This document shows, in pieces, positions 46,322-57,122 of a stretch of 64,000 bases of DNA (its first letter is position 1; each line of letters begins with the position of its first letter). The notes under the pieces are model-generated. The model worked only from the letters and a program-made list of their open reading frames with translations, was not told the origin of the DNA and made no database searches. A program made the position numbers and the translations under genes. Source of the stretch: Osedax fenrisi (taxonomy: Eukaryota > Annelida > Polychaeta > Sabellida > Siboglinidae); contig OZ025243.1 of the NCBI GenBank assembly GCA_964019155.1, positions 19,327,533 through 19,391,532 on the forward strand, written 5' to 3'.

Positions 46322-47407
46322 AAAACCAACATATCATAATGCTTTATTTATATTATTAATTAGCATTTAATTCTCATCATATAAATAATATATATTTATA
46401 TTTATTCATTATATTTATATATACATATTATTTTACATTTTAAAAGCGTAGTTTGATACGAATTTACACTATAAATAAGTAAATATAAAGATATCAGTAA
46501 AATAATAATTGTATATCCACTAGGCTAGTGACTAGCCCCTATATAGTTGAATTATTTCCTTTAGTTAGCTATAATATTATTATATTATAATAATCATTAT
46601 AATAATTATAACAATATCCTACTAACTATAATAATATCCTAATAATTATAATAATATATTATAATAAATTATTAAATAATATATTATCGTATACAATTTA
46701 TTATAATAAATTTATATTTGAACTAGTTTTATAAAATTGAATTATATGGAACATTATAAATAGTATTATTTATGGTATACTTATAGTATATTGTATTATA
46801 ATATTAGATATTATACATTATACAATTTAAATATACAACTAACATTCATATTTAATTTCAGCTAGTTCACCAAAATTTTGTTTATCCATTTAAAATTTTA
46901 AATTCTGTATATTTATTACAAAGATTTCAGAATTATATTAGACAGTATCAACAATGATTTTGCGAAGCAAAGATATACCACTCCCTATCTCGCAATGGTA
47001 ATCGTTTTTTTTAACCATAAAGCCTACGGAAAGATGACGCTCCTAGTCATGATTCATATTAAATCATAATTTTTAACTTAATTTTAAATAAATATTGTGA
47101 ATTATAATATAATTATCTAGATTATATTATTTTAATACTTGTAATTTGTATTATTCTACGTTACTATTTGTTAAATAAAATAATTTATATTTATATATAT
47201 ATATTTAATATACTATTATAATTAATATATGTGTATACTATGTATATATATATATATATATATAAATATAAAAATGATTTTCATAAATTGTATGTATATC
47301 AAATTTTGATATTATTAAAATGCGTACTGATTTTAAATATTCGAAAATAATTTATAAATTGTTAAATTAATTATTAATTTAATATCATGATAATGTTATA
47401 TATATAC

Positions 47408-47478
<71 letters not shown>

Positions 47479-47704
47479 CTATATAAGTATATATTATTAT
47501 AATAATTATATTACATTATCATAATGACATTTAATTATGACATAATGATTATGTATTAAAATTTAATACTATTAAATACATTGTATTTACATACCATATT
47601 TTACATTATAATTTGTATATGCATTAAAAGATACAAATTATTTAAAATAAAAATATTAGGTCTGTTATTATCATAATAATTATGATAATCATAGATTCTA
47701 TGCT
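45893..47704. other. Gene-poor AT-rich DNA
   Basis: No exon seen. 46920-46995 holds a decayed reverse-oriented fragment of the CAAAGATTTT MITE family (TTTGCGAAGCAAAGATATA...CACTCCCTATCTC). Confidence 0.5.
47417..47472. repeat. (TA)n microsatellite in the 47-kb gene-poor region
   Basis: About 55 bp of TA. Comparable runs occur at 35915-35955, 39659-39700, 46276-46317 and 53330-53372. Confidence 0.95.
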
Positions 47705-47930
47705 TATCTTGGCCGCCGAGTTCAAGTTGGGCGTGACTAAATATATATAGATATATATGATTGTATAGGCTCACATGTGATGTAATGCAGCTAAAAAAAT
47801 CTGGTAATATTAAAACTAAATCAAACCTAACCAAACCAGTGAAAATTTATTATTATTTATTTAAACAAACACCCAACATATTAATAAGCACGGCCAACTT
47901 TAACTTGGAAATATATCGGCGGCCAAAATG
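47705..47930. repeat. Short inverted-repeat segment (GGCCGCC arms)
   Basis: CTTGGCCGCCGAGTTCAAGTT-like sequence at about 47709 faces AACTTGGAAATATATCGGCGG at 47905-47926. The spacer holds GTATAGGCTCAC and GCAGCTAAAAAA, shared with the loop of the foldback element at 48735-49151, so both likely come from one family. Confidence 0.55.
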
Positions 47931-48067
47931 GGTATTCACGAAATATTTTATAGAATATTATATATTTAGTTTAAACCTCACTATATTATTTACAGTTATT
48001 AACTTAGTACATACACATGTTTTACAAGTATTATAGGTATATGTGTATTGTATTTACGGAACACATT

Positions 48068-48441
48068 CATAACCGGCGCCAAACATATATGACTAATAGT
48101 TTATTAGATATTGGAGCGCGCGCTTTCGGAATTGTGACTCCCGCCTCTAGATATAGGCGTGTCATAATAGATATACTCCGCCTATATATATACCAAGGAC
48201 ACGTATGTACTTGTATTTACTACGTGTGTACACGTAATATACTCAAAGATTTTGCCAACCTTAGAAAAATCTTTGATATACTTATATATATATAAGTATA
48301 TTACGTGTACATTACGTGTATATATAGGCGGAGTATATATATTATGACACGCCTATATCTAGAGGCGAGCGTTTCAATTCCGAAAGCGCGCCCTACGATA
48401 TCGAATAAACTATTAGTAATAGATTTTTGGCGCCGGTTATG
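48068..48441. mobile_element. Foldback element with ~130-bp inverted arms
   Basis: CATAACCGGCGCC at 48068 pairs with GGCGCCGGTTATG at 48429-48441. The arms include GGAGCGCGCGCTTTCGGAAT and its imperfect inverse, and the CGCCTATATATA/TATATAGGCG block. Several mismatches separate the arms. Confidence 0.85.
48244..48275. mobile_element. Ends-only MITE derivative, 32 bp, reverse orientation
   Basis: Read on the minus strand this is CAAAGATTTTTCTAAG, then GTTGGCAAAATCTTTG: the same two termini fused with a different join. It sits in the loop of the foldback element at 48068-48441. Confidence 0.55.
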
Positions 48442-48734
48442 AACCTCAACCGTATTTACAAAATATATTATTATAATAATTATATACAACTACCACACCT
48501 TTAATATCATATTTAAAAGTTTCCATATTTTATGCATAACCATCTTTTTAAATTTCAAATATAAATTAATTTGATTATTAGCGAATAAATACGATAAAAG
48601 GGATATTATTAATATGCAATACACATATATAATACATATATAACCATTCTATAAATATTACTTATATATAAATAACATATGTTTATTATATATGTATATA
48701 TATATAAATATATTAAATACCATTTAAACTAATA

Positions 48735-49151
48735 TACCAATTATAATTATTATAATAATTAATTATTATGATTATTAAATAATATTATTTAAATGGATAG
48801 TACGGACGGTAGGCAAAAATTAAATAACTATAAATAACAAAGTTCATGCGTGTCTCTCAATGCGTGCGTCGCGCTAATATATTATTCGTAGTTACTAATT
48901 ACTTTGTATAGGCTCACTTCTGTATATAAAGCAGCTAAAAAACTTATGAATAAAACTAAACAAAATAAATCAGTTTCGTGTGCATTATAATGCACGCTCT
49001 ATAGAGCGTATCATAAATTTGCGTAACGCACGCCTTGCGTGAACTTTGCTATTTATAGTTATTTAATTTTTGCCTACCGTCCGTATTCCCCTTTTAAATA
49101 ATATTATTTAATAATCATAATAATTAATTATTATAATAATTATAATTGGTA
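48735..49151. mobile_element. Foldback element with ~130-bp inverted arms (second)
   Basis: TACCAATTATAATTATTATA at the left pairs with its inverse at 49132-49151. Inner arm blocks ACGGACGGTAGGCAAAAATT and AGTTCATGCGTG also recur inverted. The loop has GTATAGGCTCAC...GCAGCTAAAAAA, a motif also seen at 47765-47800. Confidence 0.85.
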
Positions 49152-50719
49152 AACAATCCAAAAAAGCTATATTTTATATTAAATATCACTTGTTCAACAT
49201 CTTATTAATAAATATTGGGACTAATATTATATATTTATATGATATACGATATAATATTATATAATATATATAAGAGTAACTTTACGATCAGCGGACATCT
49301 GTAAATATATAGAGATATAAGAGTAACTATTTCTTAAATTTACACATAATTTTGTAAACCTATGCGCATATAATATATAAAAAGTGAATAATAGAATATA
49401 AAAATTAATATAATATATAATATATTATTATTATAAATATAATAATGTGTATTGGGTGATTACTTTAATTATGGTGTATTTAATTAATTATAATGCTTAT
49501 GTAATATGGTTCCGCATAAAAATATGCACATATAATTTATATATAATAGTTGTGGTAGGTTGGTTGAGGAGTGGCTAGTATAAATGGGCAAGTGGCATTT
49601 CGCAATAAATCACCGATATGTAAAATTATGTTGCATCTATTAACATAAAATTGTTCCTATATTTAACAATATAGATAAACTACCAACTTATCTATTGAAT
49701 ATATAATTACATATATCATCTGTTTTATGGATAACATATTAGTAGTACTAGTAGCTAGTTTTCAATGGTACATTACAGTTAATTATATTTAATAAATATG
49801 TAATTCTTTTGACGTATGGTTCTCCTACACGAACCGACCGCAGTTATTAGATATAGAAATTATGTGTGCCTTTTACATGCTGTCCAATTTGTATTAATCA
49901 ATAGAATGTAATCTGAGCATAATTATATACTATTTATATGATATAATAATTTTTTATTTATAAAAGTTTAAATAAGAAGTTATCAGAAAATGAAAGTATT
50001 ATATTTATTTAGGGAATCGGAGTTATAACCGCAGATATTTAAAAATAGTATCGAGGGTGTCTCTAAATTAGGAAAGAAACAGTTCTAGATAGATCATGAA
50101 AGTGCAATATGTAATACATTATACATGTAATATATCTTCATGAGTATTATACTTCGAAAGTATAAACATATATATATTTATTTAGAATCTGCGACATAAT
50201 TATCATTTTTGATATTTTTTAAATAGTAATGAATAATATATAAAATACAAATATTTAGAAAATATATGAACAAATATATAGAATTGTTACGACTAATGTA
50301 AGGAGTATTTTAATATTTGTATAAAGTACACTGGATAACATTAATATAGAATGAGATAGTATGGGATTTGATAGTTTTGACTAGTTATAAAAATAGTCAA
50401 AAATTATATCTATAGTAGTAATTTTGTAATACATTTATTTCATTACTATTATATAATATATACATTTTTTTTTACAAAATTAAATAATAATTTTCTAGCG
50501 TTATTTATATATTGTATGTAAGCCATAACAAATATTTTATTTTATTAAATATATAATTTTATTTATATAATAATTTACAGATAAGGAATTTTGTTCTAGG
50601 TATTATAACAACAAGATGTCATTTGAACCTAAATAATTATAACATTCATTTTTATAATCTGATATTATATACATTTTTACCTGCTTTCATAATTAAATTA
50701 ATATATATATATATATATA
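49152..50719. other. Gene-poor AT-rich DNA before the split LINE
   Basis: No exon, TIR or tandem array recognised. The upstream archease exon(s) could lie here or beyond but I could not identify them. Confidence 0.5.
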
Positions 50720-51181
50720 TATATATTATACCCCTTTCTATTATCCATCCCTACCTTACAATCCGTAACAACTCTTGGTTTCACCATCAACTCCCTCATA
50801 GATTACTCTGACCACATATCTATAATGATTCGCAATGCCAACTATATTCTTTATAACATTAGAAAATCACGCAATAAATTAATTTGTTCAATGACTAAAA
50901 GTCTAATACACTCGTTAGTCTTCAGTAGACTTATATACTGCTGCCCACTTCTATGTAATCTACCCCTAAAGCTTATGCTTAAACTTGAGAAGATACAACG
51001 ATGTGCTATACGCACCCTTTATAAACTGAAGTTCTCTTCAATAGTGTCAATATCGACCCTAATGTGGTCACTCGGCTGGCTTAAGTTTAGGTATCTCTGC
51101 AGGTAGGTATCAACTATATTAGGTAGTAGGTATCAGCTAGGTATAATCTAGGTATCCCTACAGACTACTATGCATCACCCA

Positions 51182-51305
51182 CAGGGCCGGCTTAAGCATA
51201 CTATGGGCCCCGGGCAAAAAAAACGTATGGGCCCCATAAGAATTTCATAACATATTAAATGGGCCATTTTAGAAATAACTAATATCCATAACTCTTTCAT
51301 GTATT

Positions 51306-51336
<31 letters not shown>

Positions 51337-51851
51337 AATGATGTATTATTATTCTATTATGCGTGATCAAATTATGTAAAAATATTTATAATCTTTAAAA
51401 AAAAAAAAATCATATATATTTACATGTATCGTGTGAAGGAGACCCACTTTAATGGGTCTACTATATAGGGGGTCTCCTTCACGCTATGGATGTAAATAGA
51501 TATTACGATACCCATTTAAAATCATTGCCATGTAATATTTTATAATTTACAAATTAATTAATACAAATGATATAAGTATAGGTTAAATGATATAATTAGT
51601 TAAAATTATATTATTACATATTTATTATACTCGATTTCCTCTTCTAAATCAGTATTATTTATTCATTATCAATTTAATTAATTAGCTTTGATTCTAACTA
51701 TAATATTACAGATTTGAATGTATTTATTGTGTCAGATAATGTAATAGAAAAGTATTTATAAGTTTAAGTTTATAGAAGCTTCTCTCTCAAGTGTAATTAG
51801 TTACCATTACATATATTAGGATGAAAATGTCTACAATTGGATATATCTATC

Positions 51852-51891
<40 letters not shown>

Positions 51892-53324
51892 TGTGTATTG
51901 TCCATTCCTTTGAGGTGTATATCAATATGGTATACTATATGTTTAATACTGCATTATCTTATATACTAATCATCTTAATTGCTGATGTCAGATGATATAT
52001 ATATACAATATGTATAATACATATTATTTATATAATTAGTAATAACTAAATGATTACCTTTTTTAGTATTTCCTATATACTTATAAACATATATGTTATT
52101 ATTATACTATAGTATAATGTAGTATAATAATTATAATTATTTTGTAATTTGTTTTTTTATATTTTAATCAACTCCTCATAATCATTTATTTTATCGCCTA
52201 TATATTTAGAGAGTGCATCAATATTTTTTATTACCACTTTTATCTCAATTTAACCTAAGTGCAATACTTTTCTGATCGACTTTAGTCTATAGAGTAATTA
52301 GCTCCACGGTTTTCATAATATTGAAGTCACAAATTCTTGCATTTTATTGAATAAATACATTGACTCTAGTAATGTAATTTACGTAATATTTTAACATATA
52401 TAATATCAGATATATCTTATGTAATTTTGGGAAATTCACAAGATACTGCTCTAATATAATCTGCTTGTGATGACCATATTATATTCGATAATACTTTTAA
52501 TAAAATTGCATTAATTTATGTTAATATATTATATTCTTCTTTGATATAGATGTTAATATATTCTTTATTTAGTTTGGCTAAATAAATTATATATAATTGG
52601 GATGAAAGCAAATAATATTGCTACAATTGTCGAAGATTCAACGGCATTTTGCCCAACCAGATTTAAGGAATTCACAGCGCAGATATGGGGATCCATATTG
52701 ACAATGGACTATGGTATATTATGTTATATTTTATTTTATTGAATCTTCCAGACATATTGCTGAATTTTTCATAACTTTGAGCTCTATCATATATTATAAT
52801 TATATTATTATTTGAAAAAATTCTAATAAATCGTAAACTAAGTATTGAACAATGTGATAATGAATCTACACGTACATCAATAAATACCTACATAATAATA
52901 ATATATAACTTGGTATATATGACGATAACTATTAACGTACCTACACGTGATATATCTGGAATTGAGTACACTGATTATAATATAATATTTAGAATTTTAT
53001 ATTTCTTCAATTAATAAGTTATCACCTGTTCTCCAATAAGAATATCGCCATTGTGTGTATTTATATATAAATATATAGATGAGGGTGATGTAAATCTAAA
53101 CATTCAGTTGTAAGTAGTCTACTAGTTTGATAATTGCAAAAATGCCTTTAGTATTATATATATATATATATATTTATAAATAATATCTTTTTCAATAAGT
53201 ATAACTATAATTTATTTATCTAATAATAGGTAGTCTGTTAAACATATTATGTACAGAATTCCATTTCATCAATCATAATTATTAAAAATACTATAAAGCA
53301 GAATATTCCTATTTAAATTTAAAC

Positions 53325-53376
<52 letters not shown>

Positions 53377-54095
53377 TACACTATGCTAAGATACACCTTT
53401 TATTAATACGAGAAGTAGATAGAGAAAATTAATTATTTTGAGAAAAATGATTTTGAAAATATCTAATTAGTTATAATTAGGTTACTATAAAAATTATAAA
53501 TCTATATAGAATATCATTTTTTTCGTAATTTATAATCAATATAATCCTTTACAAATATCAGAAATAATAGTTAAAATATATCTTAATTTATATCTCATAT
53601 TTAATTTTAATATAAAGAAGTATACTTTTTTTTCGTAAACTAATTTTAGAATTATAAATTGTTAATATTCAACTATGGAAAATATCCCATTAATATGTTT
53701 ATCATTTATAATTTTCTAGTTTAACAAACAATTATTAATCAATCCGTTTCATACTATTTTATCTGACAAGGTGAGATGTGTGAGATGATCTATGTTTATC
53801 ACTATTAGCATGTGCTCCAACATCTTCATATATCTGTTTTCACAATATCTTCGTATAAATTTAGAAATTTTTGTAAAATTCACTTTTCAAATCGGCCTAA
53901 ATGACTCATATTTAATTAATTTATTATATTATTTTTATTTATTTAATTATAATTAATAATATATAAGAAAAATACAATTAAGAATATTTTTTTATATAAA
54001 TAGTAAACTAAATGTTTCTCAAATAATTCATGGGCCCCCCAAAATGTGGGGCCCCGGGCAATTGCCCGGTTTGCCCCCCCCTTAAGCCGGCCCTG
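51182..54095. mobile_element. hAT-superfamily transposon, 2914 bp, perfect 8-bp TSD
   Basis: Terminal inverted repeats are CAGGGCCGGCTTAAG at both ends, flanked by the identical 8-bp duplication ATCACCCA (51174-51181 and 54096-54103). Subterminal GGGCCCCGGGCAA motifs also recur inverted. The interior is AT-rich and I see no transposase frame, so it is decayed or non-autonomous. A 78-nt hairpin is nested at 51419-51496. Confidence 0.93.
51419..51496. repeat. 78-nt hairpin nested in the hAT element
   Basis: TTTACATGTATCGTGTGAAG plus GAGACCC pairs with GGGTCTCCTTCACGCTATGG plus ATGTAAA, with small internal mismatches. It may be a tiny foldback insertion or a remnant inverted repeat. Confidence 0.7.
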
Positions 54096-55408
54096 ATCAC
54101 CCATAAGATGATATATCTTAGATCTCCCGAATACCTAGCAGACTTGATCAGTATTCAGACCCTTAGTCGAGCTAGCAGGAAATGTCACATGATGAAAATT
54201 GTTTAACGCTCGACTATCTCTGCTCACTCTGAATCTGCTTTCTCAGTGGTAGCTCCAAAATACTGGAATGCTCTTCCATATGAAATTAGGTGTTTAAAAT
54301 CCCTGTCACTATTTAAATGTAAACTCTCCATGCACCTATTAACATTGTAACCTACCCTCCCTTTTCCTTTATTTTGATTGTACTTTATTTATTTTATTTT
54401 TGTTTCCATCTCATTACGCCCATAACCACCACAGTATTTTGTCAATAAAATATTTTAAAATAATAATATATATATATATATATATATTTATAAGTAAATA
54501 ATATCCAAATCCCCTTTCCAAAGGCTTTTCTATATATGTTATTATATATAACCTGTATATATATATATATATATATAAATTATATATGTCTAATTTGTAA
54601 TATAGTACAACAAAATAGAAATTATTAATTAATTTATATTTTATAAACTTCACTTATTCATTTATAACAATATACATTATAATATAATAATTAATTACAA
54701 TTAAATTATAACAATAATTTAAATTTATTTTTTGAAATCATTAATTAATCAATACAATTATTTTTTAGTTTATAAAGTGCATTGTTTTTATTATTGTTTA
54801 ATTATTATATCATTTTAAATATTGTATACAAAATTAGCCCAAAGTATATACATAGTAAAAAAGAAATTTAATATATATTATATATATAATATATATTCTA
54901 AAAAATAATTAATTAATTGATATTTTATATACACTATTTATATACACATATTTATGTACAATCATTTATAATGATATAAATTATAATATAATAATTAATT
55001 AAATTGTAACAATAATGTGAATTGTTTTTTATGAAAATGATTGAATTCATTAACAATACAATTAACATTTAGTTTGTAAAGTGAATTGTTTTTATTATTT
55101 TGTAATGAATATATTATATATATATATATAATATATATATTATATATATAATATATATATATATATATATTTATATACACTAAATAAATATATTACTCTT
55201 ATATTAAATATTTTTATTAAATTATTTATGTATATAATATATATATATATAGTTTGCAATATATGTATATGAAATCCTACTGGTATTAAATTATATAGTA
55301 GAAAATATATATATTTTAATTATAACTCCAATTACTAGTAATAGCTATAATTACTATAATTATTCTAAATAATAATTAAAAGATATATAATAATTGTTTT
55401 ATTTTCAG

Positions 55409-55713
55409 AGGGGCTTATTTATCCATCAAAATTGATGACTGGAAATATAATTATATTAGAAAAAATTTGCAGACAAAATATTGATCATTTTATTCACTTA
55501 AAAAACTTAAAAAGTAACCTAGTTAATTTAATGATGAGAATAAGTTATAATCCAATATTGTGTGATAAAGAAAATTGCAAATTAAATTTACGAATTTCAA
55601 TATTATTTACTAATATCAGATTATATTTTCTTTTAAAAAAGGAGAGAGAAATTAAAGTCGGCAAAAGTGTATTAAGTAGAAATAGAAAAATATTAAAGTT
55701 TCAAAATTTATAA
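55409..55713 (+). pseudogene. Possible C-terminal exon of a THAP9/P-element-like transposase
   Basis: A good acceptor (tattttcag) opens a 101-codon frame. It starts GLIYPSKLMTGNIIILEKIC, later LNLRISILFTNIRLYFLLK, and ends in a stop at 55713. G-L-x-Y-P-S followed about 60 residues later by an IRLY helix resembles the end of P-element/THAP9-type transposases. The family call is from memory and is weak; no upstream exons were found. Confidence 0.35.
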
Positions 55714-56502
55714 TAAAATTATATAAATTATATTTATTATTTATTCAATATTTTATATAAATAATGAATAGGTATCTAAACTAATATTATTAACAATTCT
55801 CATTTATTAAAATGTAAGTATTTTTATATGTAGTTTAAAAATATAAATTGTAATGGGGACACATTATTTGTATATATTTGATATTAGTCAAATTAAAAAT
55901 AAATTATATAAATAAAGTAACCCATATTTAAGTAATAATATATTTGAGGAGTGCCAGATGTTTCATTTAAGGATTCCATACACACTTCTTATAGGGAAAT
56001 TAAAGAAAATATATCTGATATAAACGTTGTATATTTACAGAAGAGGGGCTGAAGTACATATATTAGATAAATATTCATGACATACATAGAAAGTGATAAA
56101 TGATAGGATGATAAGAGATGATATAGTAGATAAATATCTGGTCTATGTCAAATTTTACTCCCCACTTGTTTTGGTTACTATTCATATGGTCAAATTTAAT
56201 ATAATCATTTCTGTAGATGACATAGGCTACTATTGTACATGATACACCAATATAGTAAATTCACATGTAGTATATATTGTAAGATATAATTAAATTAGTT
56301 GGTATTATAATTTTTAATTACATAATGATACATCTAAAATATCTAAAATTTGAACTCGGCAAATGTAATTAAAATAAATGAGGACCATATTCGATATTCT
56401 CCAATTATCCATTCTAAATTATTTATTACCATACTATAGTATACTTATTTGTAAACAATATTATATATATTAAATAAATATAGTTTGTGATAAGGTATAT
56501 AA

Positions 56503-56956
56503 CAAAGATTTTCCGAAGGAAAGATATAACACTTACGCGAAATTGTGTAATTCGAATTTGTATACAAAATACCCTGGTGCCACCTATAGCGGGTTACTTT
56601 TAGGAACTATGCGTTGTTTATAATGTCAATTTGTATCAAACTATACACTTTTAAAATGTTAAATAATATGCTTTAAATTAATATTTATATGATGAAAACT
56701 AAGTTTTCATTACTAATATATAACAAACAAATATGATATTTATGTTTTAAATGCTATAAGTATATATTTAGTAAGTAAAAGTTAATTTATATTGCATGTA
56801 ATTTAATAGAGCAATGAAAACATTGTTGTATGCAAACAGAGCCGAACCTAAATCTATTTCAGTGATTTCGATACTACTGCTAGCAGCGGTTGGAGATATT
56901 ACTAAATTACGTTGCATGCATAGGGAGTGTTATATCTTTGCTTCGTAAAATCTTTG
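56503..56956. mobile_element. CAAAGATTTT-family MITE, copy at 56.5 kb
   Basis: The most intact copy: CAAAGATTTTCCGAAGGAAA at the left and, inverted, CAAAGATTTTACGAAGCAAA at the right, each followed by GATATAACACT. GGTATATA occurs on both flanks, so the element sits in or beside a TA-rich target. Confidence 0.85.
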
Positions 56957-57122
56957 TATATAAGGTATAATTTTATTTTGTAAATAAGGTATATAATTTT
57001 TAAATTAGTCATATATAAAATGTATTCCTATAATATAGGCTATATTATTTTTGAAAAAGTTATATTATATATAAAATAAAATGTAAATCTTGTGAATATA
57101 CCATATATCAATATATATATAT

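Larger units (their letters stand above)
50720..54450 (+). pseudogene. CR1-like LINE 3' end split by a hAT element
   Basis: The first part (to 51102) reads LGFTINSLIDYSDHISIMIR and later SRLIYCCPLL, LKLEKIQRCAIRTLYKL. After a 61-bp tandem-like insertion (51103-51163) and the hAT element (51182-54095) the frame goes on as THKMIYLRSPEYLADLI, then AFSVVAPKYWNALPYEI. Removing both insertions restores one frame through the junction; a later stop remains after HMMKIV. The 3' end has AATAAAATATTTT. Confidence 0.87.
54451..57122. other. AT-rich DNA with one transposase-like exon and a MITE
   Basis: Apart from the candidate exon at 55409-55713 and the MITE at 56503-56956, this is AT-rich DNA with two similar AT-rich segments (54600-54950 and 54950-55200) that look like a diverged duplication (ATTATAATATAATAATTAAT, GTGAATTGTTTTTATTATT). 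Confidence 0.45.

Noticed and set aside
47761..48036. Plus-strand open frame across 47761-48036
   Set aside because: Lies in an inverted-repeat segment, no family resemblance, composition typical of chance frames in AT-rich DNA.
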